Source: a candidate division WOR-3 bacterium (GTDB lineage Bacteria > SDB-A). From it: a DNA stretch of 58,012 nt. The DNA is taken from assembly GCA_016926475.1 (NCBI GenBank), contig JAFGON010000071.1, positions 1 through 58,012 of the forward strand. Reading direction: 5' to 3'. The notes under the pieces are model-generated. The model had not been told where the DNA came from. It did not search any database and was given only the letters and a program-made list of their open reading frames with translations. A program made the translations under genes and the position numbers. Positions 32,512 through 40,744 of this stretch are shown here, piece after piece. The stretch's first letter is position 1, and each line of letters opens with the position of its first letter.

Positions 32512-33224
32512 CGGGAATCTGCGTTTTTTCTCCTGAAAGGTCAGCCCAGCTCATCACAGAAGCGGTGGTAAACCTGCCCGAAACACAAAACGCCTTCCAA
32601 AACGGTTATCTCGTAATAGCGAATGGGACCATGAATTCAAACATCGCTAAAGCTTTGACCAAGGAGGATTATCCCCAGAAAGAATACACTGTCGGCATAA
32701 TAGAAAATCATTGTCTTGGTGTCACGCCGCAGAAAGAGAGGATCAAACCTCTGTTATTATTCAAAGGAAGAGCCATCGAAAAAGATTATTTGGATATTCT
32801 CCCAGAGATGGGTCATGGAGACGTAATAATAAAAGGGGCAAACGCGGTTGACCCCCATGGAACAGCGGGGATTCTCGTAGCCGGAGAGATGGGCGGGACA
32901 ATTGGAAGGATTTACGGTCAAGTCATAGCCAGATCCATTGAGCTGATAATTCCAGTAAGCTTGCGAAAGCTCATACCTTCAGTTAAAGCGGCATGCGATA
33001 GATTGAAAGGGATAGACATTGAATTCTCAGATGGTATAAAAGCGTCTCTTTTTCCTGTCATTTCCGCCGATATCATCACCGAAAAGCAAGCCGCGAAATT
33101 TCTATTTAATGTCGATCTAGAACTTATCGCTTCAGGCGGATTCGGCGATTCGATATCGGATCTAGTCTTTTTTGTCGAAGGATCTTCAAATAGCATAAAA
33201 GCCTTAGAATCATTCAGGAGGTGA
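32508..33224 (+). CDS. conserved protein of unknown function between alr and hppA
   Basis: 238 residues, soluble, no signal peptide. Characteristic stretches are GHGDVIIKGANAVDPHGTAG then GEMGGTIGRIYGQVIARSI and IIPVSLRKLIPSVKAA. The glycine-rich block and 'IIPV.L.KLIP' look like a nucleotide- or phosphate-binding enzyme, but I cannot name the family. It is translationally coupled to alr (ATGA) and separated from hppA by only 4 bp, so it is in a D-Ala/pyrophosphatase operon. No catalytic assignment is made. Confidence 0.7.
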   Translation: MTGICVFSPERSAQLITEAVVNLPETQNAFQNGYLVIANGTMNSNIAKALTKEDYPQKEYTVGIIENHCLGVTPQKERIKPLLLFKGRAIEKDYLDILPEMGHGDVIIKGANAVDPHGTAGILVAGEMGGTIGRIYGQVIARSIELIIPVSLRKLIPSVKAACDRLKGIDIEFSDGIKASLFPVISADIITEKQAAKFLFNVDLELIASGGFGDSISDLVFFVEGSSNSIKALESFRR

Positions 33225-33228
33225 TTTA

Positions 33229-35496
33229 ATGGAAGCAATTTTATTTTTGCAATCACTTGTCTCTTTTGAAAATACCGTTGACAATCTTTTCTGGCTAGCT
33301 CCCGCAGGGGCAGTTGTGGCGCTTTTATTTGCCTTCATTTTTTTCAGATCTATCCTCAAGGAAGAAGCGGGTGACAAGAAAATGCGCGAAATAGCCAACC
33401 ACGTCAGAGTCGGCGCAATGGCTTACATGAAACAGCAATACAAAATCGTGTTCGTTTTCTTTTTGTTCGCCTTCATTTTTTTCGCTTTCCTCGCGTTCGT
33501 CCTCAAAGTTCAATCTCGATGGGTTCCATTCGCTTTTCTCACCGGAGGATTTTTCTCGGGTCTGGCTGGTTTTATAGGCATGAACACCGCCACACTGGCT
33601 AGCTCGAGAACCGCAAGCAAGGCTAGAGACAGTCTTGACGGCGCGCTGAAAGTGGCTTTTCGTTCCGGCGCCGTAATGGGTTTGACAGTAGTCGGACTCG
33701 GCTTGTTAGATATTTCTCTGTGGTTTATAGTATTGCGCCTTTTTGTCGGAATAAAGGATTTAAACGAAATCACGGTGACAATGCTCAGTTTCGGAATCGG
33801 CGCTTCATCACAAGCTCTTTTCGCGAGAGTAGGCGGCGGCATCTTCACCAAAGCCGCCGATGTTGGAGCTGACCTCGTCGGCAAAGTCGAACAGAACATC
33901 CCAGAAGACGACCCAAGAAACCCGGCTGTCATAGCGGACAATGTGGGCGACAACGTCGGAGACGTAGCCGGTATGGGAGCTGATCTATACGAGAGTTATT
34001 GCGGAAGCATTCTTGCTACAGCCGCCCTCGGAGCAGCAGCTGGCGCGAGTTTGGGCCATGGACAATTTCTACTTGTGGTCGCTCCGATGATAGTGGCGGG
34101 GATTGGATCTTTTCTTTCAGTTCTAGGAATTTACCTCGTCAAAACAAAAGAAGGCGCTACTCAAAAACAACTTCTTCATTCTCTCTCCGTGGGCATCAAC
34201 ACGAGTTCTGCATTCATAGCTCTTTTGTCTCTCGCCGTCATTTATTTAACTTTAAAAACCGTTCTTTCCGGTCCATCAATTGCTTCAGGTTTCATGGGTA
34301 GTATTGTCGGAAGGTGGCCCGGGATCTGGCTTTCTATGCTTTCAGGTCTTTTCGCTGGTATAACGATAGGAAAATCGACAGAATATTTCACCTCTTCGGA
34401 CTTCAAACCAACACAGAAAATAGCAAAACAAGCCCTGACGGGCACTGCGACTTTAATAATCGAAGGAATCGGCTCCGGTATGCTTTCGACAGTAGTCCCT
34501 GTCCTGGCAGTCTCCTCGGCGACTTTGCTTTCTTATTGGCTATCGGGAGGTTTTCACAACGCCTCTTTCGGGCTTTACGGCATAGGTTTCGCCGCGGTTG
34601 GAATGCTTTCGACCTTAGGCATTACCCTCGCGACTGACGCTTATGGTCCTATAGCCGACAACGCTGGAGGAAACGCTCAAATGAGCGGTCTGCCTGAAGA
34701 AGTCAGGAAAAGGACTAATGCTTTGGACTCTCTTGGAAACACAACCGCCGCAACAGGTAAAGGATTCGCGATAGGCTCTGCTGCTCTGACAGCTCTGGCT
34801 CTAATAGCAGCCTACGTAGAAGAGATTAGGGTATCTCTTCTAAGAGCGGGACAGACTGTTCTTGAATTGGGCCATGGAACAATCGAGACGGCTTCCGCGA
34901 CTTTTTCCGATTTTATGAATTTTTACAGCGTAAACCTGATGAACCCTGTCGTTTTGATAGGGGCTTTTTTGGGAGCCATGCTTCCTTTCGCATTTTCGGC
35001 TTTGACCATGAAAGCGGTCGGCAGAGCCGCACAGGCAATGGTCAACGAAGTAAGAAGACAATTTTCCGAAAAAAAGGGGATATTAGAAGGGACAGAAAAA
35101 CCGGACTACGCTTCTTGCATCCAAATTTCCACTAAAGGGGCGCAGAGGGAAATGATTTTTCCTTCTCTTCTGGCTATAATTACGCCTGTAGTGACTGGTT
35201 TTCTTCTCGGCATAGCCGGGGTAATCGGTCTTCTCGTTGGAAGCCTTATCACCGGATTCACACTGGCGATTTTCATGGCAAACGCGGGGGGAGCTTGGGA
35301 CAACGCGAAAAAATTCATCGAGGAAGGCAATTTCGGTGGAAAGGGATCCGATGCGCATAAAGCTGCGGTCGTGGGCGACACCATAGGAGACCCTTTCAAA
35401 GACACCTCCGGACCAAGCCTGAACATTCTTATAAAGCTCATGAGTATGGTCAGCGTTGTGGTTGCGGGTCTGATCATTTCTTTTCATCTTTTGTAA
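33229..35496 (+). CDS. hppA: membrane-bound, K+-dependent-type pyrophosphatase
   Basis: 755 residues, about 16 membrane helices. PPi/Mg-binding motifs are intact: [59 protein letters not shown] and [19 protein letters not shown]. In the K+ determinant motif [11 protein letters not shown] the residue is Ala rather than the Lys of K+-independent enzymes, so it is of the K+-dependent class. Members of this class pump H+ or Na+; which one cannot be settled here. A near-perfect Shine-Dalgarno (GGAGGTGA) precedes ATG 33229. It recovers energy from biosynthetic PPi. Confidence 0.95.
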   Translation: MEAILFLQSLVSFENTVDNLFWLAPAGAVVALLFAFIFFRSILKEEAGDKKMREIANHVRVGAMAYMKQQYKIVFVFFLFAFIFFAFLAFVLKVQSRWVPFAFLTGGFFSGLAGFIGMNTATLASSRTASKARDSLDGALKVAFRSGAVMGLTVVGLGLLDISLWFIVLRLFVGIKDLNEITVTMLSFGIGASSQALFARVGGGIFTKAADVGADLVGKVEQNIPEDDPRNPAVIADNVGDNVGDVAGMGADLYESYCGSILATAALGAAAGASLGHGQFLLVVAPMIVAGIGSFLSVLGIYLVKTKEGATQKQLLHSLSVGINTSSAFIALLSLAVIYLTLKTVLSGPSIASGFMGSIVGRWPGIWLSMLSGLFAGITIGKSTEYFTSSDFKPTQKIAKQALTGTATLIIEGIGSGMLSTVVPVLAVSSATLLSYWLSGGFHNASFGLYGIGFAAVGMLSTLGITLATDAYGPIADNAGGNAQMSGLPEEVRKRTNALDSLGNTTAATGKGFAIGSAALTALALIAAYVEEIRVSLLRAGQTVLELGHGTIETASATFSDFMNFYSVNLMNPVVLIGAFLGAMLPFAFSALTMKAVGRAAQAMVNEVRRQFSEKKGILEGTEKPDYASCIQISTKGAQREMIFPSLLAIITPVVTGFLLGIAGVIGLLVGSLITGFTLAIFMANAGGAWDNAKKFIEEGNFGGKGSDAHKAAVVGDTIGDPFKDTSGPSLNILIKLMSMVSVVVAGLIISFHLL

Positions 35497-35501
35497 AAAA
35501 A

Positions 35502-35523
35502 GCCGCGAGATTTGCCTCGCGGC
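35502..35523. terminator. bidirectional intrinsic terminator
   Basis: 8-bp perfect stem GCCGCGAG (35502-35509) / CTCGCGGC (35516-35523) with a 6-nt loop. On the plus side it is followed by TAAAAAAATTTTTT and on the minus side by seven T, so it can end both hppA and the convergent lipoprotein gene. Confidence 0.85.
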
Positions 35524-35542
35524 TAAAAAAATTTTTTAGCGT

Positions 35543-36244
35543 TTACTCCGCGTTCAATTCAACAGCAGTGACTTCTTTCAGCGACCAATCCCCAAAAAGC
35601 GACATTGAACCTGTCAAAGTGTCGCCTTGTGAAAACTCCAAAAACATCACGCCCCATGAATCAAGGGATTCGTCAAACAAACAAGCGGAAATATAATTTT
35701 CAGAACATATCCCGAATCCGGAGACAAAAGAGTTTTCGGCTTCCAAAAGAACATCAAATGTTCTGTCGCCAAATGGTTCAACCAGCATAAGAACCTCTTC
35801 TTTCCCATGATCTGAACCTACAAAGAGTCTGAAGACCGAGCTTTTAACAGATAAACCGCATTCAGGTATAACATATTCGTCTTCGGGTAAACCGGTTTTA
35901 GAAAGTCTTTCCGAAAATGTTTCCGGATTACCCGCGGTCCAGACTCCATCCAAAGTTTTTTCTTTTATTATGTATATTCCCGAGGCGAAACTGCTGTCGT
36001 CTCTTATAGCCAAAAAAAGCATTTCTCCTCGCCTTATACCCACTCCGTCAATGCTTTCGCCTTGTCTGATTTTGAAAACATTTTCATCCATTTCGGAGAA
36101 ATACGTCTCTATTTCATAATCTTCCCCATAGGCGACATAGGATCCCGCAAGTTCTCCATTCTTTCTCAGGTCAATTTTGTCTGGCTTAAAAGTACATGAA
36201 ACCATTGCCACAAGAGGCAAAATCAGAAAAATAGTTTTCACCAA
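35543..36244 (-). CDS. putative lipoprotein of unknown function
   Basis: 233 residues from GTG 36244, which follows GGAG. Lipoprotein signal MVKTIFLILPLVAMVSC (lipobox MVSC, Cys17). The remainder is beta-rich, acidic and without a recognised domain (GSYVAYGEDYEIETYFSEMD; DRTFDVLLEAENSFVSGFG). It is expressed alone and ends at the shared terminator with hppA. Likely an envelope protein; function unknown. Confidence 0.65.
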   Translation of the reverse strand: MVKTIFLILPLVAMVSCTFKPDKIDLRKNGELAGSYVAYGEDYEIETYFSEMDENVFKIRQGESIDGVGIRRGEMLFLAIRDDSSFASGIYIIKEKTLDGVWTAGNPETFSERLSKTGLPEDEYVIPECGLSVKSSVFRLFVGSDHGKEEVLMLVEPFGDRTFDVLLEAENSFVSGFGICSENYISACLFDESLDSWGVMFLEFSQGDTLTGSMSLFGDWSLKEVTAVELNAE

Positions 36245-36287
36245 AACTCCTCTCTAAAATAATTCAAAGTGTTCGTTGCTTGAGTTC

Positions 36288-36316
36288 GGTATAAATGATA
36301 ACATTGCTTTTTTCAA
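36288..36316 (-). promoter_or_regulatory. probable promoter of the lipoprotein gene
   Basis: Minus strand TTGAAA (36316-36311), 17 bp, TATACC (36293-36288). This gives a leader of about 37 nt with a GGAG Shine-Dalgarno. Confidence 0.4.
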
Positions 36317-36375
36317 TTGATAATCAGATTATTTTTCAAACAGTTTTTTTCGGACAACAATTTTAGGAGGTTGGA

Positions 36376-36741
36376 TTGTTTTTATTCAGATTATATCTTT
36401 CAGCCCAGAGCTGCGCTCAAGATACCGCCCAGTCAGGTCAAAGTCAGGGTTCTAACCCTTTGTCGACGCTATTTTCTTTTCTTCCTTTTATACTGATATT
36501 CGTGGTTTTTTATTTTCTTCTCATATTTCCGGAAAGTAAAAAAAGAAAACAGCATCAGAAAATGCTGGAAGCAATAAAAAAAGACGACAAAGTTCTCACC
36601 TCAGGCGGGATATACGGTATCGTCAAGAACATCAAAGGCAGCGTAGTTGTTGTTAAAATAGCCGACAAAACCGATGTCGATGTCGAAAGAGGTTCGATTA
36701 TTAAAGTCGTCAATCAGACGGAGGAAGAAAAAAATCCTTGA
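36376..36741 (+). CDS. yajC: YajC, Sec translocase accessory protein
   Basis: About 121 residues from TTG 36376, five bases after AGGAGG. The N-terminal part (MLFLFRLYLSAQSCAQ) is longer than usual, then one membrane helix (FILIFVVFYFLLIFPESKKR) and the YajC soluble domain (KMLEAIKKDDKVLTSGGIYG and VVVVKIADKTDVDVERGSI). YajC binds SecDF-YidC; secD and secF are not adjacent here, which is unusual. The stop overlaps the fmt start (TTGA). Confidence 0.9.
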   Translation: MFLFRLYLSAQSCAQDTAQSGQSQGSNPLSTLFSFLPFILIFVVFYFLLIFPESKKRKQHQKMLEAIKKDDKVLTSGGIYGIVKNIKGSVVVVKIADKTDVDVERGSIIKVVNQTEEEKNP

Positions 36742-37655
36742 AGGTTATGCTTTTTGGATCAGACGAATTCAGCCGTGCTTTCGCGGAAAAAACGGGGAAT
36801 TTGATCGGTTCTATTTTCACCATAGGAAGAAGAAAAAAAGGGAGGGGTCTCAGAGACCGATCTTCTCTTCTCTGGGAATGGGCGGAATCTCGCGATTTGC
36901 CGAGATTTGAATCAGACTCCCTCAAAAGCCTCGAGTCGGTCGAATTCGTCAAAAAACAGGCACCGGACCTTTTTCTTGTCGCATCTTTCGGAAAAATGAT
37001 ACCCAAGGAACTGTATTCAACCCCCAAACACGGAGGGATCAACATCCATCCTTCTCTTCTGCCCCGATACCGAGGTATGGCACCGGTCGCAAGAGCGATA
37101 ATGAACGGAGATCTCCATACAGGCGTGACTTTGCACAAACTCTCCCAAAAGATAGATTCCGGAGACATGATCGTCCAACTAAAAACGGACATAAAACCGT
37201 CGGATGACGATTTATCCCTTAAGCTTCGACTAGCCTGTCTTGCCTCAGATATGGTAAAGGAAGTTTTAAATTCACTTGAGTATTTTTTACAAAGAACCAT
37301 ACCTCAACAAGAATCCCAAGCCACATGGGCGAAAGCTATCACCGAGAGGGACAGAAGGATAACATGGAATATGACATCAGATCAAATCGTAAACAAATGC
37401 AGAGCGCTGAGGCCTAAACCCACGGCTTACTTTCCGTTCAAAAGTAAAATTATTCAACTTTTAGACGCAGAAAAAGCACCCGAACTCGACAAAGACGCAT
37501 CGACTTCAACTGTTTTGGAGACAAAACCTTTTACCGTAAAAACTTTGGACGGAGCCGTCGTTTTGAAAAAGCTCAGGCCTTCTTCCAAAAGGGAGATGAC
37601 CGGAGTGGATTTCGTCAACGGTTGCAGAATATCGAAGGGAGAGTTGTTAGAATAA
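36738..37655 (+). CDS. fmt: methionyl-tRNA formyltransferase
   Basis: 305 residues. Formyl-transferase core with KMIPKELYSTPKHGGINIHP, LLPRYRGMAPVARAIMNGD (catalytic Asn/His and the SLLP loop) and GVTLHKLSQKIDSGDMI, followed by the C-terminal tRNA-binding domain. The start is TTG 36738 (MKVMLFGSDEF), overlapping the yajC stop as TTGA. It formylates Met-tRNAi; a deformylase gene is not in the window. purF follows after one base. Confidence 0.9.
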   Translation: MKVMLFGSDEFSRAFAEKTGNLIGSIFTIGRRKKGRGLRDRSSLLWEWAESRDLPRFESDSLKSLESVEFVKKQAPDLFLVASFGKMIPKELYSTPKHGGINIHPSLLPRYRGMAPVARAIMNGDLHTGVTLHKLSQKIDSGDMIVQLKTDIKPSDDDLSLKLRLACLASDMVKEVLNSLEYFLQRTIPQQESQATWAKAITERDRRITWNMTSDQIVNKCRALRPKPTAYFPFKSKIIQLLDAEKAPELDKDASTSTVLETKPFTVKTLDGAVVLKKLRPSSKREMTGVDFVNGCRISKGELLE

Positions 37656-37656
37656 A

Positions 37657-39141
37657 ATGTGCGGAGTCGTTGGTATCCTATCGAACGAAATCTGCGTTTC
37701 GCAGATAATTGACGCTCTCGTGTCAATCCAACACAGAGGACAGGACGCCGCGGGGGCGGTCACCTACGACGGTAAAGTGTTTCACCTCAAAAAAGGCATT
37801 GGGCTTGTCAGAAATGTCTTCAAAGAAAAGAACATCAACAGACTGACGGGAAAAATTGGGCTGGGTCACGTCCGCTATCCGACAATTGGATCGGGATCTA
37901 ACGAAGACGCTCAACCCCTTTACACCAATTCGCCTTATGGAATAGCTATGGTTCACAACGGCAACGTGGCAAATTACAACGAACTCAAAGAGAACCTTCA
38001 CCTTTCAAGGATTCACGTCAACACATCTTCCGATGTCGAGATAATTTTAAGCGTATTTGCTCAGAGTCTCAAAAAAAAACCTAAATTCAGCAGCCAGGCT
38101 TTGTTCGATTCCATAAAAGAAGTCATGGAAAATGTCAAGGGAGGTTATTCGGTCGTAGGCTATATAGCAAATATCGGAATGTTTGCTTTTAAAGACCCTC
38201 ACGGCATAAAACCACTTTTCTTTGCCAAGAAAAATGGCAATGTTCTTTTCGCTTCCGAAACGGTTGTGGCTGACGTTTTAGAATACGATTTTATTGACGA
38301 AGTCAAACCGGGAGAAGCTGTGTGGGTGCCGGAACTGACAAGAGAAATTTCTCGGAAAATCATCTATCAGAAAGAATACAGACCTTGCGTTTTTGAATGG
38401 GTTTATTTTGCGAGACCGGATTCTATTATTGAGGGCGTTTCTGTCTACGAAGCGAGATACAGAATGGGTAAAGAGCTCGGCAATCAAATGCTCGCGGAGA
38501 AAATTGAAGCTGATGCGGTGATCCCTGTTCCAGACACAGCAAGAACCGCCGCGTTGGCAATAGCCGAGAGGATGAACATACCTTTCAAAGAGGGCCTTAT
38601 CAAAAACAGGTATATCCTCCGAACTTTCATTATGCCCGATTCCATGAAAAGAGATTATTCCCTTAGACACAAGCTAAACCCGATAAAATCGGAAATAAAA
38701 GGGAAGAGGATAATTCTAGTCGACGACAGCATAGTAAGGGGAGTGACTTCAAAAAAAATCATTTCTCTGGTAAGGGAGGCTCAGGCTTCAGAGATAATTT
38801 TCGCGTCGACTTCACCTCCCATAAGACATCCTTGTGTCTATGGAATAGACATGCAGACAAAAAGAGAATTAATAGCAAACGCCAGATCTATTGATGAAGT
38901 TAGGAAATTTATCGGCGCAGACCAATTGTTCTACCTGACAATCGAAGGTTTGAGAAAAAGTGTTTCAGGCGTGAATCCATCCCTGATTGGCGAAACCAAT
39001 TTCTGCGACGCCTGCTTTTCGAACAACTATCCCGGAGGGATCACGGAAGAGGAATTGGACCTTGTCGAAAAAGAAAGGCTGAAAGACAGGTTCGTGCTAA
39101 GCAATAAGATCTCTCATTCTCTCTTCAGCAAAAAGAAGTAA
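37657..39141 (+). CDS. purF: amidophosphoribosyltransferase, [4Fe-4S] type
   Basis: 494 residues. Cys2 (MCGVVGIL) is the glutaminase nucleophile and no propeptide precedes it. Further motifs: HRGQDAAGAVTYDG, GHVRYPTIGS, and the PRPP-binding loop KRIILVDDSIVRGVTSK. Cysteines in PCVFEWVYFARPDS, IRHPCVYGID and FCDACFSNNYPGG match the cluster ligands of the B. subtilis-type enzyme, so it should carry an oxygen-sensitive [4Fe-4S] cluster. First step of purine synthesis. The last 45 bp overlap the convergent TIM-barrel gene. Confidence 0.95.
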   Translation: MCGVVGILSNEICVSQIIDALVSIQHRGQDAAGAVTYDGKVFHLKKGIGLVRNVFKEKNINRLTGKIGLGHVRYPTIGSGSNEDAQPLYTNSPYGIAMVHNGNVANYNELKENLHLSRIHVNTSSDVEIILSVFAQSLKKKPKFSSQALFDSIKEVMENVKGGYSVVGYIANIGMFAFKDPHGIKPLFFAKKNGNVLFASETVVADVLEYDFIDEVKPGEAVWVPELTREISRKIIYQKEYRPCVFEWVYFARPDSIIEGVSVYEARYRMGKELGNQMLAEKIEADAVIPVPDTARTAALAIAERMNIPFKEGLIKNRYILRTFIMPDSMKRDYSLRHKLNPIKSEIKGKRIILVDDSIVRGVTSKKIISLVREAQASEIIFASTSPPIRHPCVYGIDMQTKRELIANARSIDEVRKFIGADQLFYLTIEGLRKSVSGVNPSLIGETNFCDACFSNNYPGGITEEELDLVEKERLKDRFVLSNKISHSLFSKKK

Positions 39142-39909
39142 TTCACCGAGGTTCAGATCTTTCTTAACGCTCTTAGAAGCTTCTATCACGCATTCGAAAC
39201 CTGACTTAAAAAAATCTTCGATTTCCCCTTTTGAATGTCCTGGCGCATCTCCCATACCCGGCAGAAAGTGTCTGTCCCTTAAACCGTCATTGTCGTTTAG
39301 ATGAACAGATCTAACCCTAGATAAGAAATTATTGGGCAGTGAATCAAGTTTATTGCCCGATATTCTCAAATGTCCTAAATCGAGACAAGCCCCCATATTG
39401 TCGAAAGGCTTCAAATACTTTGCAATATCCTGCGGGTCCGTCGCCAGCCTCGGTTTCATAAGATTTTCCATAAGAAGCTCTACGTTCCACCTGAAAGAAA
39501 AATCAGACAATTCTTCGAGTGATTTTTGGAGAGCCCATTCTTTTTCCCCAATTTGATAATCGTTCTGTGTGTCAGCGTGAAACACGACATACCTCGCTGA
39601 CAGTCTGTGGGCTATCACCACTGCTTTTTCGACTTCTCTAAGAGCCTTAATTCTTTCATATTCATCCGGACAGCATATCAGGGCATACATCGGAGCGTGA
39701 AGAGAGATGACTTTGATTGCATTTTTTCTGCATAAAAACCTTATCCTATCCGTGCTTTCAGGATCGTCATAATCCCAATGATCTGATTCAACCCTTATCT
39801 CAACTTTTTTGAAATCTGTGTGTGCAATCTCCTCGAGAAAATCAAAAAGACCGGATGGAATCGCTATAGAACTCGACAACACAAAATCAGATATTTCTAA
39901 TTTTTTCAT
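39097..39909 (-). CDS. sugar-phosphate isomerase/epimerase-like TIM-barrel protein
   Basis: 270 residues of the xylose-isomerase-like/AP-endonuclease 2 fold: FKKVEIRVESDHWD, IKVISLHAPMYA, ARYVVFHADTQND, VELLMENLMKPRLA, MGACLDLGHLRISGN and VRSVHLNDNDG supply the expected metal-ligand Glu, His and Asp positions. Substrate unknown. AAGGAG four bases before ATG 39909; it overlaps the end of lipA by 23 bp and the end of purF by 45 bp. Confidence 0.8.
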   Translation of the reverse strand: MKKLEISDFVLSSSIAIPSGLFDFLEEIAHTDFKKVEIRVESDHWDYDDPESTDRIRFLCRKNAIKVISLHAPMYALICCPDEYERIKALREVEKAVVIAHRLSARYVVFHADTQNDYQIGEKEWALQKSLEELSDFSFRWNVELLMENLMKPRLATDPQDIAKYLKPFDNMGACLDLGHLRISGNKLDSLPNNFLSRVRSVHLNDNDGLRDRHFLPGMGDAPGHSKGEIEDFFKSGFECVIEASKSVKKDLNLGELLLFAEERMRDLIA

Positions 39910-40744
39910 AATACTCCTTGGCTCTGTAGGAACTTCTTACGAGTGGTCCGGATAAGACAGCCTTCAAGCCTGCATCTAAAGCCATTTGTTCAATCAGCTC
40001 AAACTCTTCGGGTCTTAAATATCTCTGAACGGGTAAGTTGTTTTTCGAGGGCTTCATGTATTGTCCTACCGTTAAAATATCGGCGCCGGAAGACACTATG
40101 TCTTTGAACACTTCTTGCAGTTCCGCAAAACTCTCCCCCATTCCGACAATCAATCCCGTTTTGGTTATCAATCCCATCTTCTTTGAATATTGTATTACAT
40201 CAAGAGATCTGATATAATTAGCCCCAGGTCTTATTTTTCTGTAGAGAGAAGGAACTGTTTCGATGTTGTGATTCAAAACGTTTGGTCGAGCGGACAGGAC
40301 ATTCAAAAGAGAATTTCTATCTCCTTTGAAATCCGGTATCAAGACTTCAACCCCAGGTTTTTTTTCGCTGTTTTTCACCTCATTGATAGCTTCAGAAAAA
40401 ATTCCCGCCCCACCGTCCGGCAGATCATCTCTCGTCACTGAAGTTATCACTACATAATCGAGTCCCAATTCTTCTGCAGCTTTTGCCAGCCTTAAAGGTT
40501 CTTTGTCGTCAACAGGACCAGGAGTTCCGGACTCTACCCCGCAGAAAGCGCAATTCCGGGTGCAGACCCTTCCTAAAATCATGAAAGTAGCTGTTTTTTT
40601 GGAATAGCATTCTTCTCGGTTGGGGCATTTTGCCTCTCTGCAGACAGTGTTCAAATTTTTCAAACTGATTATTTTCGAAGTTTCAAGTGAAAGCTCTGAG
40701 AGAAAAGCCTTTCTCTTGAGCCATTGTGGAATTCTCTCTTCCAT
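39887..40744 (-). CDS. lipA: lipoyl synthase
   Basis: 285 residues. Auxiliary cluster motif CREAKCPNREEC (about 35-46) and radical SAM motif CTRNCAFC (about 61-68), followed by VVITSVTRDDLPDGGA, FKGDRNSLLNVLSARPNVLN and MGESFAELQEVF, the full LipA pattern. It inserts sulfur into octanoyl groups of 2-oxoacid dehydrogenase or GcvH subunits; the matching lpdA lies elsewhere in the window. No lipB is adjacent. Its ATG overlaps the preceding stop as TAATG. Confidence 0.95.
   Translation of the reverse strand: MEERIPQWLKRKAFLSELSLETSKIISLKNLNTVCREAKCPNREECYSKKTATFMILGRVCTRNCAFCGVESGTPGPVDDKEPLRLAKAAEELGLDYVVITSVTRDDLPDGGAGIFSEAINEVKNSEKKPGVEVLIPDFKGDRNSLLNVLSARPNVLNHNIETVPSLYRKIRPGANYIRSLDVIQYSKKMGLITKTGLIVGMGESFAELQEVFKDIVSSGADILTVGQYMKPSKNNLPVQRYLRPEEFELIEQMALDAGLKAVLSGPLVRSSYRAKEYYEKIRNI

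Noticed and set aside
34314-34637. Frames of 100 or more codons inside hppA on both strands
   Set aside because: All are shadows of a fully intact, well-conserved pyrophosphatase reading frame.
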